Of a stretch of 64,000 nucleotides of DNA, positions 1-8,415 are shown piece after piece. Source of the DNA: Bacillus sp. SLBN-46. GTDB lineage: Bacteria; Bacillota; Bacilli; Bacillales; Cytobacillaceae. A program made the translations under genes and the position numbers. Location: positions 564,001 to 628,000 of the forward strand of contig NZ_JAVIZM010000001.1 in NCBI RefSeq assembly GCF_031453555.1, written 5' to 3'. The first letter of the stretch is position 1. Every line of letters starts with the position of its first letter. Below the pieces are notes generated by a model. That model saw only the letters and a list, made by a program, of their open reading frames with translations, had not been told where the DNA came from and searched no databases.

Positions 1-82
1 CTCCACCCATAGGTTGTGCACGGTTTTGTCCAGCTACTCCAGTATAAGGCTGAAATCCTTGTGGATTGTTATATTGGTTCAT
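1..82 (-). CDS. gerQ: Spore coat protein GerQ, N-terminal fragment
   Basis: Only the first 27 codons are in the window; the gene runs off the left edge. The start ATG (complement of 80-82) follows a strong GGAGGGG site. The visible peptide is rich in Asn, Gln, Pro, Tyr and Gly (MNQYNNPQGFQPYTGVAG), like the low-complexity N-terminus of GerQ, a coat protein crosslinked by transglutaminase and needed for germination through CwlJ. Identity rests on this composition plus position immediately upstream of hemQ, an arrangement I recall from other Bacillaceae. A weak sigma-E-like promoter can be drawn on the minus strand: GAATAG at 124-129, a 14-base spacer, and CGTTCAAT at 102-109. Other Gln/Asn-rich coat proteins cannot be excluded from so short a piece. 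Confidence 0.55.
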   Translation of the reverse strand, partial: MNQYNNPQGFQPYTGVAGQNRAQPMGG

Positions 83-280
83 CTTTTCCCCTCCTAATAT
101 AATTGAACGAATCGCCCAACAGTCTATTCATACTCCAAAGAAGCCCACATGGTTACAGTTGGGATGCTACTTTTTTCTCACCTCACCTTGATGAGACATA
201 CGGAGCTTTATTTGAGACTCGCTGTTTAAATAGTATGAAGGGGTTGGGGGAAATATGACTGGCTTTTGGTAGGAAAACAA

Positions 281-315
281 AAAAGCTCTCAAGCCATGGC
301 CTGAGAACTTTTTGT
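281..315 (-). terminator. Intrinsic terminator of hemQ, possibly bidirectional
   Basis: The minus strand reads a roughly 12-bp stem (AGTTCTCAGGCC pairing with GGCTTGAGAGCT, two G-U pairs) followed by a T tract just after the hemQ stop. An A tract on the other side means it could also work on the plus strand. Confidence 0.75.
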
Positions 316-316
316 A

Positions 317-1060
317 TTATACGTGAAGGAATGTGGATACGCGTTCTTCTTCGAGAAGGTTCCCAACGAAGAAGGCTCCAAACTCGCCGTAGCGAGCACT
401 TACTTCATCAAAGCGCATTTCATAGACAAGCTTCTTGAACTGTAGAACATCTTCTGCGAACAGGGTAACGCCCCATTCGTAATCATCGAAGCCAACAGAA
501 CCCGTGATGATTTGCTTAACTTTCCCTGCATATGTACGACCAATCATTCCATGGCTGCGCATCATATTGCGGCGTTCTTCCATCGGAAGCATATACCAGT
601 TGTCATTGCCTTGACGGCGCTTATCCATTGGATAGAAACAAACATGCTTCGTTCTTGGAAGCGTCGGGTAAAGGCGTGCCAAAATTTGTGGGTTCTGGTA
701 TGGATCTTCTCCTGCTGGTAGGTAGTTACTTAACTCCACAACCGAAACATAAGAATGAGCAGGAATCGTGAATTCTGCTAATTTTGTTTTGTTAAATTCT
801 GTTTCAATCGCATTTAATTCTTCCATTGTTGGACGTAAAATCATCATCATAAAATCAGCCTTTTGACCAACAATTGTATATAAAGCATGACTGCCTTCTT
901 TACGTTCCTGTGTTTGATTCCATTTTTCAACTAGACTTAGAAACTCATGGATAGCGGCTTGGCGCTCATCACTTGAAAGCATCTTCCACGTTGTCCAATC
1001 AACTGTACGGAAATCATGCAGGCAATACCATCCGTCAAGCGTTTGTGCTGCTTCACTCAT
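317..1060 (-). CDS. hemQ: Coproheme decarboxylase HemQ
   Basis: HemQ (chlorite dismutase superfamily) catalyses the last step of the coproporphyrin-dependent haem pathway of Gram-positive bacteria, decarboxylating two propionates of coproheme to give haem b. The 247-residue product has the expected length. It carries the catalytic Tyr at about 143 and Lys at about 147 (FYPMDKRR) and the proximal haem-ligand His at about 170 (MRSHGMIGR). The start at 1060 is preferred over an in-frame GTG at 1069 because the AGGAG site overlaps that GTG and sits 7 bases before the ATG. A TGTTATAGT extended -10 lies upstream (TATAGT at 1104-1109, minus strand). It is transcribed divergently from pta, as in related genomes. 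Confidence 0.95.
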   Translation of the reverse strand: MSEAAQTLDGWYCLHDFRTVDWTTWKMLSSDERQAAIHEFLSLVEKWNQTQERKEGSHALYTIVGQKADFMMMILRPTMEELNAIETEFNKTKLAEFTIPAHSYVSVVELSNYLPAGEDPYQNPQILARLYPTLPRTKHVCFYPMDKRRQGNDNWYMLPMEERRNMMRSHGMIGRTYAGKVKQIITGSVGFDDYEWGVTLFAEDVLQFKKLVYEMRFDEVSARYGEFGAFFVGNLLEEERVSTFLHV

Positions 1061-1229
1061 TAAAATCACTCCTAAATAATGATTCTTCTTATTAACACTT
1101 TTAACTATAACATAGTTTGACCAAGTGAAGCCTCAATAAAACCTTAATTGAAGATAAGTGGATATTTTTATTAAAATGGGTACATAGTAAAAACGAGAGT
1201 GTAATTTTTTGAAAACAAAAACATTTCGA

Positions 1230-1285
1230 TGAAACCGCTATCTGTGATGTACGTTGCTTGAAATTTTACTTTGGTAAAGTATGCT
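1230..1285 (+). promoter_or_regulatory. pta promoter with upstream cre-like site
   Basis: A sigma-A promoter is visible as TTGAAA (1258-1263), a 16-base spacer and TATGCT (1280-1285). TGAAACCGCTATCT at 1230-1243 matches the CcpA cre consensus TGWAANCGNTNWCA except for the last base. It is centred about 55 bases upstream of the inferred start. B. subtilis pta is activated by CcpA from a cre at about this distance, so CcpA activation is inferred here. Confidence 0.7.
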
Positions 1286-1321
1286 AATAGGGGTAGTTTT
1301 TTTAAAAGGGAGGATTTCATT

Positions 1322-2293
1322 GTGAGTGATTTATTTGAAGGATTAAAACAAAAAGTTTCCGGCCGTGATTTGCGTATTGTTTTTCCAGAAGGTTTAGACG
1401 AGCGAATTGTTAGAGCGACAGCCCGCTTAGCAGAGGAAAAATTAATCACACCGATTCTAGTAGGTAACATTGAACAAGTGCAGGCCAAAGCAAATGAGCT
1501 TGGCGTTTCTTTAGATGCTGCTGAAATTTATGATCCAGCAACTTATGCGGGCATGGATGAACTTGTTGCTGCGTTTGTTGAGCGCCGCAAAGGGAAAGCA
1601 ACGGAAGAAGATGCCCGTAAGATTTTACTAGATGAAAACTATTTCGGCACGATGCTCGTATATACGAATAAAGCACACGGTCTTGTCAGTGGTGCGGCAC
1701 ATTCAACTGCAGATACAGTGCGTCCTGCCTTGCAAATTATTAAAACAAAAGAAGGCGTTAAGAAAACTTCTGGTGTGTTCATTATGGTTCGTGAGGACGA
1801 GAAGTATGTATTTGCGGATTGTGCGATCAATATTGCACCAGACAGCAACGATTTAGCAGAAATCGCGATTGAAAGCGCGAAAACGGCTGAAATGTTCGAT
1901 ATGGAACCACGTGTGGCCATGTTGAGTTTTTCAACAAAGGGTTCAGCGAAGTCTCCTGAAACAGAAAAAGTGATTGAAGCAGTGGAAGAAGCAAAGCGGC
2001 GTGATGCTTCACTAGTATTGGACGGCGAGTTCCAATTTGATGCAGCTTTTGTTCCATCTGTGGCAAAAAGTAAGGCGCCAGGTTCTGTGCTGCAAGGGGA
2101 TGCGAACGTGTTTATTTTCCCAAGCCTAGAAGCAGGTAACATCGGTTACAAGATTGCACAACGTTTAGGTGGATTCGAGGCAGTTGGCCCGATTTTACAA
2201 GGGTTAAATGCACCGGTTAACGACCTGTCTCGCGGCTGTAACGAAGAAGACGTGTACAAGCTTGCCTTAATTACGGCAGCACAAGGATTATAA
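1322..2293 (+). CDS. pta: Phosphate acetyltransferase
   Basis: Pta converts acetyl-CoA and phosphate to acetyl phosphate, the first step of overflow acetate production. The 323-residue product matches the usual Bacillus length. It has the family's typical segments, such as FPEGLDERIVRA near the N-terminus and GDANVFIFPSLEAGNIGYK near residue 260. The start is the GTG at 1322, preceded by GGGAGG at good spacing; an in-frame TTG at 1271 has no ribosome site and lies in the promoter. The gene appears monocistronic, closed by a strong terminator, and carries a cre-like site upstream consistent with carbon-dependent activation. Confidence 0.97.
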   Translation: MSDLFEGLKQKVSGRDLRIVFPEGLDERIVRATARLAEEKLITPILVGNIEQVQAKANELGVSLDAAEIYDPATYAGMDELVAAFVERRKGKATEEDARKILLDENYFGTMLVYTNKAHGLVSGAAHSTADTVRPALQIIKTKEGVKKTSGVFIMVREDEKYVFADCAINIAPDSNDLAEIAIESAKTAEMFDMEPRVAMLSFSTKGSAKSPETEKVIEAVEEAKRRDASLVLDGEFQFDAAFVPSVAKSKAPGSVLQGDANVFIFPSLEAGNIGYKIAQRLGGFEAVGPILQGLNAPVNDLSRGCNEEDVYKLALITAAQGL

Positions 2294-2300
2294 GAAGTTG

Positions 2301-2330
2301 AGCTAGTCCCGGGTTGGGACTAGCTTTTTT
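2301..2330 (+). terminator. pta terminator
   Basis: AGCTAGTCCC pairs with GGGACTAGCT around a short loop, followed by six or more T. Confidence 0.9.
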
Positions 2331-2400
2331 AATCGAAGATGGTCATCCACCCTCTCTTTTTGATAAAATAACTCTATCTGACGGGTAAGGAGTTAGGCGA

Positions 2401-3231
2401 ATGGAAGGTTTACTGCGCCAGCCGGAGTGGCGAATCATTGACCAGTCTGCAGTTGGCATTCATTTTCAAGCAACACAATCCTTTGGCACGGATGATACCT
2501 TGTGTGCTTCGGTTGGTACCGGAAATGCACCAGCCACAGCGCGGACCTGGGTTCATCACAATACCGTAGTGCTAGGAATACAGGATACGAAACTGCCATT
2601 CTTACAGGAAGGCATCGACTATTTAAAGCAAGAGGGCTATCAGTCTATTGTTAGGAACTCTGGTGGCTTGGCGGTCGTTTTGGATGAAGGTGTCCTCAAT
2701 ATCTCGTTGATTTTTCCAGAGGCGGAAAAGGGAATTGATATAAACCGTGGCTATGATGCGATGTGGGACCTAATTCAGCGCATGTTTGCTGATTTTCCGC
2801 ACAGAATAGAGGCGAAGGAAATTGTTGGGTCGTATTGTCCTGGAAGCTATGACCTTAGCATTGGCGGGAAAAAATTTGCTGGTATCTCCCAGCGACGGCT
2901 GAAAAAAGGCGTTGCTGTTCAAATTTATCTTTGCGTCAATGGCAGCGGTAAGGCAAGGGCAGAGTTGGTGAAGCAATTTTACCAGCAGGCAAAAAAAGAG
3001 GAACCAACCAAATTTGAATACCCTCAAATTGTGCCAGAAGTTATGGCTTCTCTTTCAGAATTACTTGGCACCCACTTCACGATTGGGGATGTCATGCTGC
3101 GTCTATTAAACCAGTTAAAAAGCAACAGTGATTATTTAGTTGCCGGACAACTAAACGAATATGAATTCTCATTATTTCCTGGATATTATCAAAGAGTTAT
3201 CGAGCGGAATGAAAAGATAGCGGAAAGGTAA
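2401..3231 (+). CDS. lipL: Octanoyl-[GcvH]:protein N-octanoyltransferase LipL
   Basis: LipL moves the octanoyl group from the glycine-cleavage H protein to E2 subunits of 2-oxoacid dehydrogenases during lipoate assembly (biotin/lipoyl ligase superfamily). The 276-residue protein has the expected length. It shows the RNSGGLAVV segment near residue 85 and the active-site Cys at 146 in [10 protein letters not shown], followed by the [12 protein letters not shown] lipoate-pocket segment. The ATG at 2401 follows AAGGAG at 8 bases. It follows pta as in B. subtilis (ywfL). LplA-type ligases share the fold, but the Cys in this position fits LipL. Confidence 0.92.
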   Translation: MEGLLRQPEWRIIDQSAVGIHFQATQSFGTDDTLCASVGTGNAPATARTWVHHNTVVLGIQDTKLPFLQEGIDYLKQEGYQSIVRNSGGLAVVLDEGVLNISLIFPEAEKGIDINRGYDAMWDLIQRMFADFPHRIEAKEIVGSYCPGSYDLSIGGKKFAGISQRRLKKGVAVQIYLCVNGSGKARAELVKQFYQQAKKEEPTKFEYPQIVPEVMASLSELLGTHFTIGDVMLRLLNQLKSNSDYLVAGQLNEYEFSLFPGYYQRVIERNEKIAER

Positions 3232-3268
3232 AAAGAGGCTGGCTCATCGAATGAGTCAACCTCTTTTC
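3232..3268. terminator. Bidirectional terminator between lipL and rsfA
   Basis: A long stem with AAAGAGG and CCTCTTT outer arms and CTCAT/ATGAG inner arms has A and T tracts on both sides. It lies between two convergent genes. Confidence 0.85.
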
Positions 3269-3310
3269 TGTATGGGATGCTGCGCGTGTTCTCTTCTCCC
3301 AAAATTCTCT

Positions 3311-4060
3311 TTACTCTGCCACTTTTTCTAGGTTCCCGTTACGGTCCATTTTAAATTTTGTAGCAGGTCTTTCTTCTTCTTCGAATAAAACGAGCTTGCG
3401 GGCACGGTTCATGATCTTCATTAAGGTCTCGTAATCTTCTTGAATGGTCTCCGTATTTTGCTCGAGTCCGGCAATCTTATTGGATAACTCTTCATTTTGC
3501 TTCCTTAATTCGGCAATCTCTCGCTTCAATCTTTCATTCTCACTTTTTAATGCTTCATTTTGCAGATTGGCATGATGAAAGTTTTGTAAGTAAGAAATGA
3601 TGGAATCAAGCGTTAGTCCTCCAGAAGGTGCAGGTGCTGTTGCTGGCTTATAGCTTGGTGCTGCTGGCTTTACATAGGTTTCAGTGGCCATTTCTGCTGT
3701 CATATCTGGCATTTCAACCGTTGTTTCCACTGGCATTTCCACGGAAAGCGGTAAGGTATCTAATTCTTGTGAACCAGTAATTGGTGGATTATAAAGAAGC
3801 TTTTTCTTGCCACCTTGTTCTTTTCCTAGCACTCTTTGTCTTTGTTTACGCTGTTTTTTTGCTAATTGCAATGCTTTTTCATACGTGTGACGAACCACTG
3901 CGTTCCATCTGAAGCCACAGGCAGCAGAAGTCCTGTTCAGCTTGTCACCCACCTCTTCAAAGGCATTTAGCTGTGTACTTCCTTCTCTTACATGGCGAAG
4001 GACAGTCTCAGCTAATAATAGATCATTTTCATCTGTCCATGCATCTTGACGTACTTTCAT
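3311..4060 (-). CDS. rsfA: RsfA-family prespore transcriptional regulator
   Basis: The product (249 residues) starts with a Myb/SANT-like DNA-binding segment, with [17 protein letters not shown] near residues 8-24 and [19 protein letters not shown] near 45-65. A basic stretch follows (KKQRKQRQR), then a Pro/Met/Thr-rich linker, a coiled coil at about 165-210 ([19 protein letters not shown]), and a short acidic tail. This is the architecture of RsfA/YwfN, a sigma-F-controlled regulator that fine-tunes prespore genes in B. subtilis. The ATG at 4060 has GGGAG 9 bases upstream, whereas a TTG at 4069 overlaps it. Family and neighbourhood (lipL-rsfA-ywfO) agree; paralogues of the same fold exist, so the exact role is inferred. 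Confidence 0.85.
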   Translation of the reverse strand: MKVRQDAWTDENDLLLAETVLRHVREGSTQLNAFEEVGDKLNRTSAACGFRWNAVVRHTYEKALQLAKKQRKQRQRVLGKEQGGKKKLLYNPPITGSQELDTLPLSVEMPVETTVEMPDMTAEMATETYVKPAAPSYKPATAPAPSGGLTLDSIISYLQNFHHANLQNEALKSENERLKREIAELRKQNEELSNKIAGLEQNTETIQEDYETLMKIMNRARKLVLFEEEERPATKFKMDRNGNLEKVAE

Positions 4061-4338
4061 ATTTTTCAACTCCCTAAAATAATTTCCTTTACAGTGCAGT
4101 CTTGTTTCTGACTAATTTTTTAAAGTTCTAGTCTTATGATGGACAAGTTTTTCAGGGTTTATACCAAAATGATTAAAAGGATACTAGATTTTTTAAATGA
4201 AAGATTTAGTCTTGGTGATGGGGATTGCTAAAGATTGCAACTTGCATTCAAAAACAAGAAAATGTAAAATACCAATGGAGTAAATATGGATATACTAAAC
4301 AATAGATAAATGATTGATTGAAGAAAGGGTTGTACCAA

Positions 4339-4560
4339 ATGTCCAATGAATTTCGCGTTTGCGATGATTGTCAGGCCGTGAATTTAAAGACATTGATCCC
4401 TCGTTTGAAAGATTGCGATCCGAATGCCGAAGTCAAAATTGGCTGCCAGTCTTACTGTGGACCTGGCCGGAAAAAGACCTTTGCCTTCGTTAATAACCGC
4501 CCGGTTGCCGCATTAACGGAAGAGGAATTAATGGAGAAAATAAATAAAAAGATAAAATAA
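4339..4560 (+). CDS. DUF1450-like small cysteine-containing protein
   Basis: A 73-residue protein of unknown function. It has [11 protein letters not shown] at the N-terminus and a central [20 protein letters not shown], recalling the CxSYCG pattern of DUF1450 proteins such as B. subtilis YuzB. The four Cys residues could bind metal or form disulfides, which is inference. The ATG at 4339 is chosen over a TTG at 4318 because AAAGGG lies about 10 bases before the ATG. A strong terminator follows. Confidence 0.7.
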   Translation: MSNEFRVCDDCQAVNLKTLIPRLKDCDPNAEVKIGCQSYCGPGRKKTFAFVNNRPVAALTEEELMEKINKKIK

Positions 4561-4602
4561 TCACCTTAAGCCAACTGATTAAGGTGATTTTCTTTTTTTT
4601 AT
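4561..4602 (+). terminator. Terminator after the DUF1450 gene
   Basis: AATCACCTTAA pairs with TTAAGGTGATT around a 9-base loop, followed by a long T tract. Confidence 0.9.
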
Positions 4603-4671
4603 TAGAGTAGTGGAAACTGATTTTGTCGAAAACTACTGCAGAATTTTGCCGATTTTTAGGATATAATAGGA

Positions 4672-4798
4672 AAAAGAAAAGCGGAAGCGACTTGGTCAGC
4701 CCCGACAGGCAAATGTTCTTCGGCGAGAAAAGTCCGCCTTTTGACTTTTATTGCCGAAGGTTATTTGACCCGAGGGGCTAGGCGCTGGAGCTAGACAA
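4672..4798. repeat. 127-bp dispersed hairpin repeat, copy 1
   Basis: Nearly identical to 28839-28964. The ends are GAAAAGCGGAAGCG and GGCGCTGGAGCTAGACAA. AGCCCC/GGGGCT arms near the ends and CAAAT...GAGAAAAGTC / GACTTTT...ATTTG arms inside would fold the whole element into one long imperfect hairpin. It resembles small non-autonomous dispersed elements of Bacillus genomes and contains no ORF of note. Confidence 0.85.
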
Positions 4799-4827
4799 AA
4801 GAAAGTCAACGAGGAAGAGGGAAGTCC

Positions 4828-6126
4828 ATGCAATATTCGGCGGAAAAACTGAGTGAAGAAAAAGTGTTTAAAGACCCCGTCCACCGCTACGTCCACGTGC
4901 GTGATTTGGCAATTTGGGACTTGATTGGAACAAAAGAGTTTCAGCGCTTACGGCGAATTAAACAGCTTGGAACGACCTTTTTAACCTTTCATGGTGCAGA
5001 GCACAGCAGATTCAACCATTCGCTGGGAGTATACGAAATCGTCCGCCGGATTATCGACGATGTGTTTGTTGGAAGGCCGGAATGGAACGATGACGATCGA
5101 CTTCTCACCCTGTGTGCGGCCCTTCTCCATGACCTGGGGCACGGACCGTTTTCCCACTCCTTTGAAAAAGTCTTTGGTTTCGACCACGAAGATTTTACCC
5201 GCGCTATTATTTTAGGTGATACAGAAGTCAATCGTGTGCTCTTGAAGGTGGGACCGGATTTTCCTACTCAAGTAGCTGAAGTGATTGAAAAAACATCCGA
5301 GAAAAAGCTTGTTGTGAGTCTGATTTCTAGCCAAATTGATGCTGACCGCATGGATTATTTGCAACGGGATGCGTATTTTACCGGTGTCAGCTATGGGCAA
5401 TTTGATATGGAACGGATTCTACGCGTGATGCGGCCTAGAGAAGACCAGGTTGTGATTAAAAAGAGCGGTATGCACGCGGTCGAAGATTATATTATGAGCC
5501 GCTACCAGATGTATTGGCAGGTTTATTTTCATCCTGTAAGCCGCAGTGCGGAGGTTATTTTGACAAAAATCCTCCATCGTGCGAAGCAGTTATTTGAAGA
5601 AAACTATTCTTTCAAATATGAACCTTTTCACTTTACGTCCTTCTTTCATGAAAAAGCGACATTAGAAGACTATTTAAAATTAGATGAGTCTGTTATTATG
5701 TATTATTTTCAAATTTGGCAGGAAGAGGCCGACCCAATATTGAGCGACCTTTGCCTTCGTTTTGTGAATCGTAATCTATTCAAATATGCAGAATTTGACC
5801 CTGCGAAGGAATACAAGAAGCTTGCTGAGTTAACTTCCTTATTTCAAAAGGCAGGAATGGACCCTGAATATTATTTAGTGGTCGATTCATCTTCTGACCT
5901 ACCGTATGATTTTTATCGCCCGGGTGAGGAAGAGGAACGGCTGCCGATTCATTTGTTAATGAAAAACGGAGATTTACGGGAGCTTTCCCGAGAGTCAGAG
6001 ATTGTGGATGCCATTTCGGGAAAAAGAAGAACTGATCATAAGCTTTATTATCCAGCTGATTTTCTTGAGAGTGATTCCGGCTGTAAGGAGAGTAAAGCGA
6101 AAATCCGTGCTCTTTTGGAAAGTTGA
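4828..6126 (+). CDS. ywfO: HD-domain phosphohydrolase, YwfO family
   Basis: The 432-residue protein is an HD-superfamily metal-dependent phosphohydrolase related to bacterial dGTPase-like and SAMHD1-like proteins. The metal ligands are visible as His64 (RFNHSLGVYE), His101-Asp102 (LLHDLGHGPFSH) and a later Asp in SQIDADRMDYL. The C-terminal third has features typical of this family. YwfO homologues are nucleotide triphosphatases; the substrate here is unknown. The ATG at 4828 follows a purine-rich GAGGAAGAGGGAAG site. It is followed by ywgA, 72 bases downstream, probably in one transcript ending at the strong terminator at 6707. Confidence 0.88.
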   Translation: MQYSAEKLSEEKVFKDPVHRYVHVRDLAIWDLIGTKEFQRLRRIKQLGTTFLTFHGAEHSRFNHSLGVYEIVRRIIDDVFVGRPEWNDDDRLLTLCAALLHDLGHGPFSHSFEKVFGFDHEDFTRAIILGDTEVNRVLLKVGPDFPTQVAEVIEKTSEKKLVVSLISSQIDADRMDYLQRDAYFTGVSYGQFDMERILRVMRPREDQVVIKKSGMHAVEDYIMSRYQMYWQVYFHPVSRSAEVILTKILHRAKQLFEENYSFKYEPFHFTSFFHEKATLEDYLKLDESVIMYYFQIWQEEADPILSDLCLRFVNRNLFKYAEFDPAKEYKKLAELTSLFQKAGMDPEYYLVVDSSSDLPYDFYRPGEEEERLPIHLLMKNGDLRELSRESEIVDAISGKRRTDHKLYYPADFLESDSGCKESKAKIRALLES

Positions 6127-6198
6127 TAGACAGATGGCCCTTTGAGGCATGAATGGTAGATAATAAGAGACCTGTTTAGATGGAGTAGGAGATGACGA

Positions 6199-6705
6199 AT
6201 GTTGTTAAAAGATCATGCGAAGCTGATGCAGGCAATTTTAGTTTCCGGCGAAATTACGGGGAGAAAAAAGCTGCAAAAGATGATATATATTGCAAAAAAG
6301 GTTGATTTTCCATTTCAAGAGCGGTTTCAGTTCCATTTTTACGGCCCATACTCTGAGGAATTGACCACAAGAGTAGAAGAGCTTTGTAATATGGGTTTCC
6401 TGAATGAAGTGAAAGAGAAAAAGGGCGGCTACTTTCAATACCGCTACACACTGACGGATGCTGGGAAAGAGTTCTTGAGCATGAATAATGTGGACATGCC
6501 CTGCCTGCAGGATTGCCTCGTGGATATGAATGAGCAGAATGCTAGATTCCTTGAGCTTGTGTCTACGGTTTTATATTTTGATAATCTTCCAAAGGAAGAG
6601 GTTGCGAATAAGGTATTTACGTTGAAAAGCAGCCAGCGCTATACGGAAGCAGAAATTGATGAGGCTTACCAGTATATTGAAAGCTTGAAGGCGAAAGTAC
6701 AGTAA
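6199..6705 (+). CDS. ywgA: YwgA family protein
   Basis: A 168-residue protein similar to B. subtilis YwgA in length and position after ywfO. The N-terminal part (residues 1-80, GRKKLQKMIYIAKK and FQFHFYGPYSEEL) resembles the winged-helix-like fold seen in YwgA and some antitoxin/regulator families. The rest is helical, with DLVDMNEQNARFLELVSTVLYF in the middle. The function is not established. GGAG followed by 11 bases precedes the ATG. Confidence 0.75.
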   Translation: MLLKDHAKLMQAILVSGEITGRKKLQKMIYIAKKVDFPFQERFQFHFYGPYSEELTTRVEELCNMGFLNEVKEKKGGYFQYRYTLTDAGKEFLSMNNVDMPCLQDCLVDMNEQNARFLELVSTVLYFDNLPKEEVANKVFTLKSSQRYTEAEIDEAYQYIESLKAKVQ

Positions 6706-6706
6706 A

Positions 6707-6741
6707 AAAAGTGGAAGCGCAAGAGCGCTTCCACTTTTTCT
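6707..6741. terminator. Bidirectional terminator between ywgA and ywhB
   Basis: AAGTGGAAGCGC pairs with GCGCTTCCACTT around AAGA, with A and T tracts flanking. It lies between convergent genes. Confidence 0.92.
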
Positions 6742-6926
6742 TATTTGTCACTAGCGCGGACTCCGGCGACGCCGTAGTGGTTCTTGCTCATTTCCTCAAT
6801 GAAAACGGTGATGTTTTCTTTTGGAGCGCCTGTTGTTTCGCTGACAGCGTCAGTTACTTTAGCCACTAAGGCTCTTTTTTGGTCTTCAGTACGTCCTTCT
6901 AACATTTTGACTGTAACGTATGGCAT
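6741..6926 (-). CDS. ywhB: 4-oxalocrotonate tautomerase family protein, YwhB-like
   Basis: A 61-residue tautomerase-superfamily subunit starting MPYVTVKMLEGR. In this family Pro-1, exposed after Met removal, is the catalytic base, so the start must be the ATG at 6926 and not the ATG two codons upstream. AAGGAGG lies 8 bases before it. Homologues are hexamers converting 2-hydroxymuconate-type enols. The natural substrate in Bacillus is unknown, and it is not next to an aromatic degradation cluster here. Confidence 0.9.
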   Translation of the reverse strand: MPYVTVKMLEGRTEDQKRALVAKVTDAVSETTGAPKENITVFIEEMSKNHYGVAGVRASDK

Positions 6927-7108
6927 GATCATTTCCTCCTTGTAAACGTAACTAGTTTTAAGTTTCCCTCATTCTGCAAAAAAGTGCAATAATAGTCGGC
7001 ATTTTTGATTTTCTTTTTCCAAGCGATTTCATGTATACTTAAAGGAATATAATAGAAGAAAGAGAAAACGGAGGCATGCCTTCCGTTCAGTAAGGAAGGA
7101 GAAACCAC

Positions 7109-7768
7109 TTGGAAAGTTTGGAACATTTTCTTGCCTATCCACTAAAAGAGATTCCCTATGTTGTCATTACGCTTATGTTTGCGTTCACCTTTCATGAATT
7201 TGCACATGCCTATGTAGCCTATAAATTCGGTGATATGACAGCTAAAAAACAAGGGCGCTTGACGCTTAATCCAATCCAGCACCTTGACCCATTTGGAACA
7301 ATCTTGATTCTGATCGCCGGCTTCGGCTGGGCTCGTCCTGTCCCGGTAAATCGGTTCTATTTTAAAAAACCGCGACTGGCTGGCGTTCTTGTTTCTGTTG
7401 CAGGGCCTTTAAGCAATCTAGTCTTAGCTTCGATTGGCTTTATCGTTTGGTATGCATTAAACCGTTTTGGTTCTATACCATCTGATAATTTTATTGATTT
7501 CCTCAATATATTTATTAATCTAAACGTCGTATTATTTATCTTTAATCTACTCCCACTTCCGCCTCTTGATGGCTATCGGATCGTGGAGGATTTAGCACCG
7601 AATCATATTCGTGCTAAAATGACCCAGTATGAACAGTATGGAGTATTAATCTTTTTAATATTAGTCATTACACCACTGGACCAATTTACAATTCAGCCGA
7701 TCTTTGGTGTCGTCATCCCGTGGGTATTAGAGGGATTAAGTAATCTCTTTTATAGTATGTTTTTTTAG
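7109..7768 (+). CDS. ywhC: Site-2-protease-family zinc metallopeptidase, YwhC-like
   Basis: A 219-residue multi-pass membrane protein of peptidase family M50. The zinc motif HEFAH lies near residue 30 (FTFHEFAHAYVAYKFGD) and the third ligand is in LPLPPLDGYRI near residue 150. Several hydrophobic segments surround them. It uses a TTG start at 7109 with AAGGAGA ahead. Members cleave substrates within or next to membranes; no substrate can be assigned. ywhD follows after 14 bases, suggesting one transcript. Confidence 0.88.
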   Translation: MESLEHFLAYPLKEIPYVVITLMFAFTFHEFAHAYVAYKFGDMTAKKQGRLTLNPIQHLDPFGTILILIAGFGWARPVPVNRFYFKKPRLAGVLVSVAGPLSNLVLASIGFIVWYALNRFGSIPSDNFIDFLNIFINLNVVLFIFNLLPLPPLDGYRIVEDLAPNHIRAKMTQYEQYGVLIFLILVITPLDQFTIQPIFGVVIPWVLEGLSNLFYSMFF

Positions 7769-7782
7769 GAGGTTTACGTTCT

Positions 7783-8295
7783 ATGGATGAAAAAAAGAAG
7801 AAGCTAGGTTTTAACATAATAAAGAAAAGCGATCCAATGGATAACCATAAAGGGTTTGGAAAAGGAGTGTTGAGCCTTGATAATGTGTCGCCTGTCTTCA
7901 TTGATATCGATGCGGGAGAAGCGGTAATCGATGTAGGTGCGATGCATGCCCGCAGTGTGGTGGAGAAGGGAATCAAATTTTTACCGAATAAAGAAGAGGT
8001 TCCAAATGGTAAGCCGTATTGGCTGGTGTGGGTGACGATTGACCGCCATGAAGAGGGACCTTATTATGCCGGTGTGACAGCTTGCTACATGACGGTTGAC
8101 CGCGAAATCCGCCGTGGCTATAAATCGCTTCCAGAGCATGTTAACCGCATGGATAAGTCGCTTAAACGCCATATTATCGTTGCTGATATGGATGACAAGT
8201 CAAAGCAAGTGCTAGCGGACTTTTTGAAAAATCATAATGAAGTATTGTGGAATAATTCTACAGACGAATTGAAACAAGGGTTAAATGCTCAGTAA
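7783..8295 (+). CDS. ywhD: YwhD family protein
   Basis: A 170-residue soluble protein that matches YwhD in length and context (ywhC-ywhD-pbpG). It begins with a Lys-rich segment (MDEKKKKLGFNIIKKSD) and has a conserved-looking centre around GPYYAGVTACYMTVDREIRR. I see no catalytic signature, and the function is unknown. A strong AGGAGG lies 10 bases before the ATG. Confidence 0.85.
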   Translation: MDEKKKKLGFNIIKKSDPMDNHKGFGKGVLSLDNVSPVFIDIDAGEAVIDVGAMHARSVVEKGIKFLPNKEEVPNGKPYWLVWVTIDRHEEGPYYAGVTACYMTVDREIRRGYKSLPEHVNRMDKSLKRHIIVADMDDKSKQVLADFLKNHNEVLWNNSTDELKQGLNAQ

Positions 8296-8381
8296 AAAAT
8301 GCAGTAAGATAATTTTTGGTAGTTTTTTTAAACAATAGATAGTATGATAAACAATGTGTGAATACACGTAAAACTAGGACA

Positions 8382-8415
8382 AGAAAAGCTCCGGAGCACT
8401 CCGGAGCTTTTCTAA
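8382..8415. terminator. Bidirectional terminator between ywhD and pbpG
   Basis: A perfect stem of AGAAAAGCTCCGGAG and its complement with a two-base centre lies between convergent genes. It overlaps the last codons of pbpG on the minus strand. Confidence 0.85.

Noticed and set aside
4061..4180. Sigma-F promoter before rsfA
   Set aside because: A GGTATA-like -35 can be found on the minus strand, but no acceptable -10 lies at the right distance.
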